Assembly: GCA_946800325.1 (NCBI GenBank)
Contig: OX326957.1
Coordinates: 50,773,798-50,837,797, forward strand
Length of the DNA stretch: 64,000 bases
Source: Luzula sylvatica
Taxonomy: Eukaryota; Streptophyta; Magnoliopsida; Poales; Juncaceae
Reading direction: 5' to 3'
Positions 1-11,462 of the stretch are shown here, in pieces. The translations under genes and the position numbers were made by a program. The stretch's first letter is position 1. Every line of letters begins with the position of its first letter. The notes under the pieces are model-generated. The model was not told the origin of the DNA. It worked only from the letters and a program-made list of their open reading frames with translations, and searched no databases.

Positions 1-659
1 ATAAATTAAATATTAAAATTATACAAATACAACATTTAATAATTTTATTTTTGTGAATCACTACATGTTAAAAAATATTTATGAATTTTCTTAAAACTAA
101 TAAAATTAATCAAAAGATAACAAAATTATTTTTTTAATTACTACACATGAAAATTGAAGGGTATTTTGGTCAAAATTTTTTTTAACACCATTCATGATTA
201 AATTTAATCCCAATAGGAGATATTTGAAAATAAAAATTTGGTAGAGAAGATTTTTTTGGAGTTTACAAAAAAATAGGGGGGCTTTTTAGAATATCCAAAA
301 AAAAAATAGGGGGTTTTTTGAAAATTTCCCATTAATTTTTGGAGGCATTAATTTGTGTTTGATTTAAAGAAAGTATTGTTTTTTTAGGAGAAAAATGATT
401 TTGTTTTTCATGGTTCAGCATTCTGATAGTCAGGATTTACTCTCCGTGGCAGTTTGTTTTTTAGTGCAGAAAATAAATTTTACTTTATCTTACATTTTTT
501 TTTTTTCAGATGTATCGTATTTTTTAAATATGTGTTCTATTTTTTTTACGAGTACCTCTTAAATGCATGTTACAATTTTTCAATTGTACAATATATATTT
601 TTGTGTTATTTAACATGATTAGATATATTTTATACATTTCAAATGTATCATATTTACTC
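1..659. other. AT-rich intergenic DNA
   Basis: Very AT-rich sequence with poly-A/T runs. I see no coding pattern, RNA gene or clear repeat boundary here. Confidence 0.6.
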
Positions 660-960
660 TCCGTGACTTACGATTGAACTAAGACGATCGTCAACTCTCC
701 GTGAAGTCGAATTCAAGGTGGATTGCGAGTAGAGGTCTTCGAATAAGGAGACTTGTGATCAATCACGCGGTTCAATCCAAGAGGAAAACTTGCTAGACGG
801 AAGAATATCGTTACAACCCGTCGTTCCCCATCAATTTGGTGTAGGTGTAACTTAAACTCTTCCTTCCGTATCGAATACTATCGAAACGAGATTTTAGATC
901 ACGGGAATCTCGCATATCCACTGCATCATGTATGGTACATGAGTGCAGGAATTTCCAACA
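660..960 (+). mobile_element. Degraded LTR 3' end (A/B-like Copia)
   Basis: The segment holds the block 'caaggtgga...gagtagagg' and a later 'gtgatcaatca' also found in the R-U5 half of the A and B LTRs further right. It ends in 'aatttccaaca', the kind of ending those LTRs have just before their primer-binding site. No PBS or coding sequence follows, so it is either a truncated LTR or an old solo LTR. The inner spacing differs from the intact LTRs, so this is a distant family member. The left border is not defined. Confidence 0.45.
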
Positions 961-1608
961 ATATGATATTATATTGTATTGTATTATATTGTATTGTATT
1001 ATAAAATATTATATTATATTATATTATATTTTATGAAAATTATATTATAGTATATAATATTGGATTACATGGATAAGGAAATACAAGATGCCAAATACCA
1101 AATTTTTAGATGGGTGACAAAATACATTGATAAGGGATATATAAAATACAATACACTGAAAATTCAAACAAAGAATTTTGAGCTTATTCTGTATTATGAA
1201 ATCAATTTCGTATATTATATCTATGATATATATTTATGTATATGCTATATACCTTTTAAGATGCATTATATGCCTTTTTTAAATGAGTAATATTTCATAT
1301 ATATATTTTGACTAGATTTATATCTTTTTTATAATAATTAATATTTTTTTGGCAACATGCCTTTCATATACGATATAAAAAAGCAAACTTTTCACGTGGT
1401 GTGTGGAGTGCGTTAGTCGGCCTCATAATTTAGTAGAATTCTTAAAAATCCTTATTTTTATATTCCAAAAAAAACTTTTATATGCTCCAAAGAAACCTCT
1501 CCAAACAAGGTTTCATTTTTATTTACTCCTAATAGGGATTAAGTTTAACACCGAATGGTGCTAAATTTTCATATTTAATTTTACTATGCCATTTTTGATA
1601 TTTTTTTA

Positions 1609-1651
<43 letters not shown>

Positions 1652-3800
1652 GCAAAAAATACTATTTTACCTAGATAATGTTAATGTTTATTGATTGCTA
1701 ATAAAAATAGCTAGTAAATAAAATACCAGTTGTTGAAATTAAAAATAACGATAAAAAATACTATTTTAGCACCAAGTTTTTATTAACAATGCATGAACAT
1801 TAAAACTATATCATAATAATATTCTGCCAAGATATTTTAAAGAATATTTTTATATGTTGTTTATTTTTAGTTATGTATGCTAGGTTTTCATGACAAAACA
1901 TATAATAAACGAAATACTAAAATAATATAATATATATTCTTTGTTTTAAATTAGTATATATTATGAATAATTTATGTAGACCATTAATTGAATAAAAAAA
2001 ATACAAAACTGATACAATAAAATTAAATATGAAAAATAGAGAGGTATCTTGGTCCAAATTTTTTTAACACCGTCCTACAGACGGTAAATGGAAATGAAAT
2101 TTTGTTCCAAGGAAATTTTTCGGAATATCCCAAAGACGTTTTTTTTTAAAAAATTCTAAAAGGTCAGGAGGTTATTTCAGAATTCCCCAATAATTTATCA
2201 ATGAGAAGATGTTTCCATTGCCACTTGAACATTAATAATAACAATGTATATAATATCAATAAAATAAAATAAAAAATAAATGTATAAAACATGCATCAAA
2301 TAGCATTAATATTATTTTATTTTATTTATTATATATCAATATATGTGTTTGATTTTTTTTTTTTTTTTTTATACCAATATTAACATAATTTGAATATACC
2401 TTTCTCTAATTGGGACTTCAGATTCCTACATAATGTTAAGTAGATTATACTTGTTTATTTGTTCAAAAACTTTCAATATTTAAAAACAAAAATAGGTTAT
2501 CTATTAAATAATATATGCTGTTAAATAATTGTTAATTAGATTAGTAAATATTTGAACAAGCATGATATTCAACAAAAGATATAAATATAAATATTTTCTA
2601 AATAATTGTGAAAAGTATTTTTTAATGTGTATTGCAAGCACATGCCTTAGAAAAGTTTGTTATATTGGCAAACAACCCTAGTGGGCCGGCTCTTCTTTAT
2701 TATATCAATGCTGCTGGGCTGGGCAAATATTCAACACAAAAACAGTTCTGGAATCCAGAGTGGTAAACAGGAGCTCAATAAATGTCTCATTAGTATATAC
2801 TATATTTGATGAGCCCTTTTACTATGCCCCCAAATTTCCCCACACATCCTCCATCTGGGAGTTAGTGGTTAATCATTTTCCTAATTAACAAAAAGATACT
2901 TGATTAATAATTAATAATTTTTGAATTAAGATACATATGAATTAACCATTAGTAATTAATATTTATTAATTATTAATAGAGTATTTTTGTATTAATTAAG
3001 CAGAGGATTAGTTCTTAATCTCTCATATAGTCAAGGTGTGGGGGAAAAAGTGTGGGGACGAACAAAATTTCCTTATATTGATATGTTCTTTCTTTGTCTA
3101 GCAAAGGTGAAACACCAAAAAAATGATGACATGACCAAATTATATCCAACAAATGAGGTCATCAGAGAATAATATCTCTAAATCATTTTTTTGCCGGTAG
3201 GCTCCATGTCAACTCCCCTGTTTAACCCCTTTAGGATAAGATAATACTAGTCCCATCCGACGAGTAATATAATATGTTACTTTTTATATTTTTCTTTTTA
3301 TTTAAGAATAACATATGATTTTATAAAATGATAATGTCAATAGCATCTTAAAATACGAGGTATTCAAATAAAATGATTATGTATTACTTATGATAGGCAT
3401 GTAAAAGTAATATAAATTATAAATTATAAATATATATCGGAGATTACGTATCGACTGATCACTTAATGAGAGTATGTACGGTGGAATCATTATATATACT
3501 TTTTGATAACAAATAAAATGTTAGTTGTTTGACATGATGACATTAACGATTATGTATATAAAACTTTGAAGTAATTATATGTTTCCGACTATCCGTACAA
3601 GAATAATATTAACAAGAGAATAATATTATCAAGATGGAATTTCTTCTTTACTACATATTTTCAAGAACAACTCACGATTTATGGATTCTTAAGTTCATTG
3701 CTAGCATTAAATGAATTTCCTTGATCACACAACGAGTTAAGTTTAATATGACATGATTTGGAATCTAAAAGATCTTCAATATTTTCTTTTAACATTAACT
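961..3800. other. AT-rich intergenic DNA
   Basis: AT-rich, with a trinucleotide (AAT)n tract at about 1611-1646 and several poly-T runs. Short open frames such as 1060-1290 consist of AT-rich low-complexity residues and look random. Nothing else supportable. Confidence 0.55.
1611..1646. repeat. (AAT)n microsatellite
   Basis: About twelve uninterrupted copies of the trinucleotide AAT followed by AAATAAAT. Confidence 0.9.
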
Positions 3801-3924
3801 ATTCGTTCGAACGAGTCAATCTAACGTTCGAACAAATGTGAACATTTTCCGATCATTCAGATCTCTCATTTAATATTGCAATTATCATCAATTCGAACGG
3901 ATCAATGTTCTGTTCAAACCAATG
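3801..3924. repeat. Relic of phased dyads (D-type)
   Basis: Two pairs of GTTCG/CGAAC dyads stand 21 bp (3801 and 3822) and about 20 bp (3887 and 3907) apart. The same motif and spacing occur in the U3 of the D-family LTR at 33807-34202. The flanks are unrecognisable, so this is probably a worn fragment of such an LTR. It could be chance, because the units are imperfect. Confidence 0.4.
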
Positions 3925-3982
3925 TTGTAAAAAATGATGAAAAATAATATTACGGTGAAAAACCGTAACGCATTTTACAACA
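3923..3982. repeat. 60-bp nested inverted repeat
   Basis: Outer arms TGTTGTAAAAAATG and CATTTTACAACA enclose a second perfect 7-bp inverted repeat, TTACGGT/ACCGTAA with a 5-base loop. It looks like the tip of a small foldback element or a hairpin. No target-site duplication could be fixed. Confidence 0.6.
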
Positions 3983-6900
3983 CTGAAAAAAAATGATTTT
4001 CATCATTTTTGACCGTTTTTCCATTCAAAAAACATTTTTTGAACAGAAAAAATAACAATTTTTACATAAAATTGATGGCTTGGGCTTCTTTTTTTTTGGC
4101 CCACTAAAATAATTTTTCCAGCCACATAATTTTTCAATTGAGTGTGTATCAGGGTTAATTTTTCTATGTACCAGTTATATTAATTAAAAAAAATGGTTTC
4201 GTGAGTACAATCTAGAGTCTAGACACCTAATAATTGAATGGAGAATAATTAAATTGGACAAATTGCAATCAAATTGCGATGATTCCAATCTAGTCTAGTT
4301 ATATTAATTTGTCTACCTACCCCTTACTACCTCTTTATTCATTTCATGATTTTCTTTAATTTCCAAAGTAATCTTAATGATTTCACGATTTAGTTTTAAT
4401 TTGAATTATAACTGTATTTTGATGTTACGGTTATGTTGTCTGACGTTGATTTGTTATGTTTTGTTAACACTTCGTATGCTATTTTTTATATTTTAGACAC
4501 CCATTTATGTTTTATTTGACTATTCAAAATTAAATTATTTGTTGTCCCGAAATAGTTTGGAGTGGGTGAATAGGCTTATATGCGAAATTTTTAAACCTAA
4601 TCAAACTTATGTAACTATTTAAATATGTAACTATATGATCATTTTTAATTTTCTCAATTTTTTAATAGATGTTGCGATAATTAACAAACTACTTGTAAAT
4701 AAATAAATAAAATAAAAACAGGAAGTAGTTGAATAAATACAAGAAAAAACGAGAAACCCGATAAAAAAAAATAAAGAAAATAATAAATAAAAGTACCAGT
4801 GCGGAAAAATAAATAACGCACTAGGTGCACAATAATCATAGTCATTAATGGATAAGTGACTTACGTATGACTCAAACAACTATAAATGCGACGGTTTTTA
4901 TCAGCACGCAAATACAATGGGAGTGAGAAGGAGAGAAGAAGGATCGGGGTTGCGAATGAAATAATTACAAAATGATCCTTCAGTTATAATAATTACTTTA
5001 AGTTTGGAAAAATTAGAAAAAGCCCCTCCGCCTCTAATTGTATTTATTTTTGATCATTGGATTCATTTTGTGAATTTTAGTTAGCATATAAAATATATTT
5101 TTAATTATATTTTTGAGATAAAATGTACAAAAGAATTGTTATTAAAGAAATAATTGCCTATTTTTCAAATATATTTGTTGATAAATGATACGTATCCGAA
5201 AATAAATTTTTATTATATTTAGTTATTTAGTTATCATTTTTATTTTTCAAATATATTTGTTGATAAATGAGACGTATCCCAAAATATTCGAAAATTATGT
5301 GATATTATTTTAAACTAAAATATTCGAATACGTCACTTATTGAAAATTGAAATTACAGTTCTCAACTCGAAATAATGTGCAACTTGTACGTACGAGGTCA
5401 GTTAAATAATAAGCACTTGAACCGAGTTTATATATTTTGGTTTATTCTCGTTTGAAGCTTTACATTGATGAATTAAAATCAATCTAGACTTTAAAAAAAT
5501 ATTAACAAAAATCTCAGCCCAACTCCAAGGCCCAATCTTTTTCACACTTAAGACCCCCCTCACCCCCTCTGGCTCCTAAATTTCTCTCCCGATTTCCCAT
5601 TAAAATCGATGCATCAAATGGTTTATAAAGGATTGAAGATGGTGTTTTTTGGAAAGGCAGAAGGTTGAAAGGACAAGTCGAGTCGTGACTCGTGAGAGAT
5701 AACGAAACGAGGAGATCGTTCGTCAAGACTAGTATTTTCCAATCGAATCAGATGTAATTTGATAGATATTAACGTGCGTTTTTGCCGCGTTTAGATAGTG
5801 TTTGACCCAACAATCAGTGACGAATTTATTAAAAAACTATAAGAGACAGTAGTATTTTCTAAAAATTTTAACGATAGTATATATATGTAATTATGTTAAT
5901 ATATATTACGATAAAACTGAGAAAAAAAATTGAAAATTTCTCGCAACAAACCTCTCTACTTTAGATAGTAACAATTACTAAAATTAGAAGGGATATATTT
6001 GTTATTTTAAAGCTTCAAATGGATATAACTGGGGGTATAAATACAACATATGCGGTTCAATTATGATGATCACATCATATATGTATTTGCTTTATTTTTA
6101 TGGATACTGATACACATATACTAATAATATTCGGCTACATATTTGGTTCGGATATTGTCGAATACAATACGAATTAATTTCGAAACAAGTATTATATTCT
6201 AATTATATTATTTACTCAAAGAATACAAATCTCATCATAAATGTTAATTTTATCTTAAGTATTACCTATAAAATTGTAGCTATTATTAATACCTAAAAAA
6301 TATTACGGCGATAATCTCTGGATATAGGAAACATTTCCTTGATGTTATGTATGATTCAAATCCTACGAATTGATCTTTGTTTCTCAATTTTGTCTTTTCT
6401 CCTTCAATTTGTTCTTCTTTTCTATGAATTAGATGTTGACCCCTTAATAGACATTTTGTATTAAATTATTGAAAATTGAATCTTTGTCAGAGATTAATTA
6501 GCAAAATCATTGGATTACTAGCATTAGGCATGTCTGATATATTTGCTCAACCCACATTGGATTCCATTTTTTCGAGGCCTCAACAAAATGCTTCAGAGTG
6601 GTGAAGCAGACATATAGTGATTCAGATTCTTCTTGTGTCGTCGATGCGATGTCTCGTTGTGAGTTCAATCTCAGTTTTTCGCCTCCCATCGAAGATTTCT
6701 ATTTCGAGATTCAAAAGGGCTGTTTTGAAAATTTGCAAGAAGGTTAATTGACTATGGAGTTTTTTTTGTGGATTTTTTGTGATATTTTTAAGATGATGGA
6801 GAAAATATAAATTTGATCCGTAACTCCGAAATGAAATAATCAGATGGTAATTGAAGTAAATTGGTGTAAATTAGAGGATTTGATGATTTTTTTTTTAGCA

Positions 6901-7360
6901 CTGGTGAATTAGTTCTTCCAAGTATTGTAATCATAGTAGATTATATAGTCATAATTACTTGTTTAATTCCCAAAAGTTGTGAGGGTGTTTTTTTTTATAA
7001 TTGCTTATTAATGTTTTGGAGGATAATTTTTTGGATTGATGTAATAGTTGAATTGTATCTCAGAGGTTGAGGATTATAAATTTTTGTGTGTATTTAGTAT
7101 AAATGATATAATTTTTATAATTGTTATGTAATAAATGATTTAGGATTATAAATTTAAAAATGTATTGAAATATAAGATTACTATTTGAAATGTATGAGAT
7201 GTTACTATTTTTTTGTATAAAATTGTTATCTTAAAATATAAAATTTTGAATAGAAATATACCAAAATAATTGCATCGACCCATCCAAAAATTCTATGTGT
7301 AATATTTGAAAATTACATTGTTAGATATCATAGTTTTATTTATATTTTTAAATCAGCGAC
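3983..7360. other. AT-rich intergenic DNA
   Basis: No gene recognised. The minus frame 6507-6689 (60 residues, opening ATG GGA GGC) is less AT-rich than its surroundings and could be a gene fragment, but it has no motif I know. Confidence 0.5.
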
Positions 7361-7438
7361 TAAACCGGTTGACCCACCGGTTTAACCGGCGAACCGGTGA
7401 CCCGGAACTCGACCGGATCGATGTCCGGTCCGGTTTTT
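7361..7438. repeat. AACCGGT-rich repeat block
   Basis: About 78 bp dense in overlapping AACCGGT/ACCGGTT and GACCGG motifs. This type of sequence is common near the ends of plant DNA transposons. No terminal inverted repeats could be paired, so the class is unassigned. Confidence 0.45.
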
Positions 7439-8523
7439 AAAACATTGTTTGGAATACATTATTCGTATATAATTAAGATTATGATTTGGGTCGAATAAAT
7501 TTTAGAGAATTTTTTTGTAGAGAGAAATTCGGCCTGTTGAACCGTTTTAACAGGCCTGGTCCCATTCAAATAAAGAAATTTAAGCAGATAATAAAATCCT
7601 GAATCAAGAAAAACAAAAAGCCCAAATTAATAGGAGACATAAAAGCATTTTGTGCCCACTAACAGCAGTTCTATCTTATTTAGGTTTAGGTCACGTTTAT
7701 ATGATTAAAATCATTAAATGATTAACGAATTTCAGAACAAATTTTCTTCTTAATGATTAAGATGGGTTACTAGTTATTATTAGCAGGTGCCTAGAATTAA
7801 CGACTATAATAGAGATTGAGGTATATGTATCTAATCATTTTTATTTCGAATTTAACAGGTACTCCAAATTCTTCAAAATTCATTCAATTCTTTGATAAGT
7901 TTAATCGAACGAGCGATGCAAATTAATCGATTGATAAGTTTTTGTACTTGTTATTATGGAGGCATGCGAAAAGAATAAATCTTTTCTACAAAAAAACACA
8001 AAATATTTTTTTCACAAATTAGAGTTTTTGGTAACGTTCCTAACTTGATTATGCAAAGAATATTCTTTCAACATGGCACACCCCACAATAACTAAGCAGA
8101 TAGAATAACATATGATAAAATTTGTATAATTAAATCGACCTAATTATAAAGTATATCCTTTGCGATAAGGTGGTTAGTTAGCACATAATTATTAATTATC
8201 AACCAATCATTAGACCATCATCGTCATTAATCATTAATCAACGCCATTAATCTTAACAAACCTCGTGTATGTATGAATAATATTCGAGAACGACCCAATT
8301 GTACTGTATAAAACCGACTTTCGAATTTTAACCACAAATTTAGTCGTTCTGATAAATACATAAATGCATTATTTTTCAGAGTCTCCATCAAATTCATTTC
8401 AAAAATTATATTTGATCACGACTTTGGATTTTCGAGAGCATTCGTTTCTAGACATTTCATCTTTGTCCTTTCTCGATAATTCTGAATCGTGATTCCATAA
8501 AAAAAATAGCCGTTGGAAAGTTC

Positions 8524-8537
8524 ATGACACGTGTCAT
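8524..8537. promoter_or_regulatory. Palindromic G-box / ABRE-like site
   Basis: ATGACACGTGTCAT is a perfect 14-bp palindrome centred on CACGTG. CACGTG is the core bound by plant bZIP and bHLH factors and is part of abscisic-acid response elements. It lies about 950 bp upstream of the PIP2 start. A role in PIP2 regulation is inference only. Confidence 0.4.
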
Positions 8538-8684
8538 TATATCGTGGCCCTGATCTTAGCTGTTTATTCCAAACAGCAAACAGTTTTTCTATCTAATCAA
8601 ACGTGATTTTTATTGGCATGCCTGTCCTTGTCTGACAGCCCATTGCTGACCTCCCTGCATCCTACATATCCAATATATATTCGA

Positions 8685-8690
8685 CACGTG
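8685..8690. promoter_or_regulatory. Second G-box (CACGTG)
   Basis: CACGTG within CGACACGTGTAC, about 150 bp from the first G-box. A third ACGT core (ACACGTC) lies near 8834. Clusters of such cores often mark ABA- or stress-responsive promoters, but function is not shown by sequence alone. Confidence 0.35.
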
Positions 8691-9482
8691 TACTGCATGA
8701 TTATATCCAACGGATAAGAAAGCCAGCAGTAAAAAGCTTCTTTATAAGCATGGAGTTAATCCGGGACGTTGATTTTAATCTGAACGGTAAAACGGGTTTG
8801 ATGTGATTGCAATAGTGGACTAATCATAACCTAACACGTCAAACATGCAGCCATGTTCTCTCCAGTTGTTCCAGTAACTTTAGAGTACACTGATTTCCTA
8901 TGGACCACGACAGAAAAACCCGACAAGAAGAACAGGTCCAGACTGTCATTCCATCGTGGTCCATTGTACACACTGCAACGGCTCAATACATTATTTCGGG
9001 TACAAAAAGTGTTGTTGAGTAGCAGTTACATGCCAAGCTGACAACCATTGGCGTCCCCCAAGTTGTTTACCCCACACAGCACGCCTCACATTAACACACA
9101 TTTTGGCCCCATCCGTATGATAGATATGTGATCCGCTATGTTCCGTTACACGATTATAATGATAATAAATTAATAATGATAATGAAAACTACGGTCTATT
9201 TTGGCTTCACATGGCCTCGCTGTAACGAGGCCCTACTTGCACCAAACCTAATCCTCATGAGTCACGACCTAATTTTTTGTCCTCCAAAAATTTGATTTGA
9301 TCATCAAAATAAACGCTCACAAAAATGGTAAAAAAAAGATCTTATCAAATTAGATGATTATTAACATTTAACACTCCACATGTTACTTGGCCCCACTCTC
9401 TGTTTCTCCATAAATTAGCTCCACTCTCTCTTCCTCTCTCAAACAGAGCACTCAAAACTAAAGTTTTCAGAAAGAAAAGAAG

Positions 9483-10578
9483 ATGTCTAAAGAAGTGAGC
9501 GAAGAGCCAGAGCACCACCATGCACCGGCGAAGGACTACACCGATCCCCCGCCGGCTCCGTTTCTCGGCTTGGGGGAGCTGAAGCTCTGGTCCTTTTACA
9601 GAGCTCTCATTGCCGAGTTCATCGCCACGCTTTTGTTTCTCTACGTTACTGTCGCCACTGTAATTGGATACAAGCTCCAATCACAAGACGACGTTTGCGG
9701 TGGCGTTGGCATTCTCGGTATCGCTTGGGCTTTTGGTGGCATGATCTTCATCCTAGTTTACTGCACCGCCGGTATCTCCGGTACGTGTTTTTCTTCAAAA
9801 TCTTACGTATCGAACCCTAATTTTCTAACTCAATTTCGTAATTCTAGGTGGACATATTAACCCTGCGGTGACATTCGGGCTCTTCTTGGCGAGAAAGGTT
9901 TCGTTGGTTCGAGCGGTTCTCTACATAGTCGCGCAATGTCTCGGCGCCATTGCCGGTGTAGGAATTGTGAAGGGAATCATGAAGAGTCCTTACAATCAAA
10001 ACGGCGGAGGAGCCAATGAGGTCGCGCATGGTTACAGTAAAGGAACAGCTCTCGGCGCCGAGATCATCGGAACATTCGTTCTCGTTTACACCGTCTTCTC
10101 CGCCACCGATCCCAAACGTAGCGCCAGAGACTCCCATGTCCCCGTTAGTAATATATAACTAACTTTTATACAATATTTTATAGTGTTCTTTTTGTCTAAC
10201 TTGTTTTTTTTGTTTGTTTAATTCTAAAGGTGCTTGCTCCGCTTCCAATTGGGTTCGCCGTTTTCATGGTGCACTTGGCGACCATACCGATCACCGGTAC
10301 CGGTATCAACCCGGCGCGTAGTTTGGGTGCTGCGGTTATCTACAACCAACAAGCGGCATGGAAGAATCATGTACTTGATAATTCATTCTCACTATTTATT
10401 CACTCTTCAAAATTTATTTCGTTTTTAATGAAAACTTGTTTGTTTTTGGTTTGTGCAGTGGATATTCTGGGTGGGCCCATTCGTCGGAGCTCTGGCTGCG
10501 GCGGCGTACCACCAGTACATCCTCCGTGCCGGCGCCATTAAAGCGCTCGGTTCGTTCAGGAGCAACCCAAACAACTGA
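9483..10578 (+). CDS. PIP2: PIP2-type plasma-membrane aquaporin
   Basis: Water-channel gene (MIP family), four exons: 9483-9780, 9848-10143, 10230-10370 and 10459-10578. The introns are 67, 86 and 88 bp with GT-AG ends. The product is 284 residues, the usual PIP2 length, with the short PIP2 N-terminus. Visible are both NPA boxes (HINPAVTF at about 102-109, GINPARS at about 223-229) and the water-selective filter F52, H213, T222, R228. Also present are loop-B Ser118 in RKVS, loop-D His196, which senses pH in PIPs, and C-terminal Ser277 in GSFRS, a known phosphorylation position. The start lies in [17 protein letters not shown], typical of PIP2. Odd point: the conserved Asp just before LGEL, part of the cytosolic gate, is Gly29. 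The 3' flank has a (GA)n tract (10643-10662). Confidence 0.95.
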
Positions 10579-10879
10579 GTTTTAGAGTGAAGTGAAGAAG
10601 TTTCTCTATCTCGCTTTGTTTGCTTCTTGTGTGTTTATCATGTGAGAGAGAGAGAGAGAGAGTGATTGGGGGAGAGAGGAGTAGCTTCTTTTGTTTGGTG
10701 GGTTTGATTAAATTTGATTCGTGCCATTAATTTCAAGATCCTTCTATCATTTTCGTTCTTATCTATTGTTCTGTAATTTATAATTTGTAATTTGTAATTT
10801 AATTATGTGAATCATTGTGCTTGTAAACAATTCTCTCTTTTCTTGAATCGTACATTATATGGGGTTCTTCCACTGCACA

Positions 10880-11462
10880 TAGGGATGTCAATGGTGTGGA
10901 TATTGCCCGAACCGATCCGAACCGTATCCGAACCGTATCCGAAAAAATATCCGGATTCGAAAAAAATATCCGAATCCGAGTGGATCCGGATATGGATCTG
11001 GTTGCTAATTTTAAGATCCGGAACCGGATTCGATATTCGGTTTTTGTGCGGGAACCGGATCCGGGTATTTTTAGGATCCGGATACTCGAAACTAGATTCG
11101 AGTATCCGAAATCGGATCCGGATACTCATATTATATATTATTTTTATGTATTATATTTGATATTAGTTGAAAAATCATATACAAATTAATGATTTGTAAA
11201 TGATTTAACTCACAATCGTAAAATTATGTTTAAATATAATCATATTTATCGTTCATGTCACAAATTATATATATTTATAACTAAAAAGTAAGTTACATTA
11301 TGATAACATAATATCCGTTTTAATATCCGAAACAGAACCATATCCGTATCCGTATCCGTATCCGTATCCGTTTATTATCCGAACCGTATCCGGATCCGAC
11401 AATATGGATATGGATCTGGTATGACCACTATCCGAACCGGATCCGAACCGTTGACACCCCTA
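10880..11462. mobile_element. Non-autonomous hAT-type DNA transposon
   Basis: The ends are TAGGGATGTCAA (10880-10891) and TTGACACCCCTA (11451-11462), a 12-bp terminal inverted repeat with one mismatch and the form common in plant hAT elements. Both sub-terminal zones, each over 100 bp, are packed with CCGAAC/TATCCG/GGATCCG hexamers, typical transposase-binding clusters. The 8-bp flanks actgcaca and actgccac share their first five bases, a plausible worn target duplication. The 583-bp element has no transposase. Open frames over its ends are by-products of the hexamer repeats. Confidence 0.75.

Larger units (their letters stand above)
7439..9482. other. Upstream region of the aquaporin gene
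   Basis: AT-rich intergenic sequence turning to mixed composition after about 8500. It contains ACGT-core boxes (listed separately) and, next to the start codon, a CT-rich leader at 9420-9482 of the kind found around plant transcription starts. No clear TATA box is visible at the right distance. The open frame 8853-9041 shows no known domain. Confidence 0.5.

Noticed and set aside
6507..6689. 60-codon minus-strand frame as a gene
   Set aside because: No homologue recognised, no splice or promoter context; left as unproven.
10807..11189. Overlapping frames after PIP2 on both strands as a new gene
   Set aside because: All are made of the CCGAAC/TATCCG hexamers of the hAT-type element ends.
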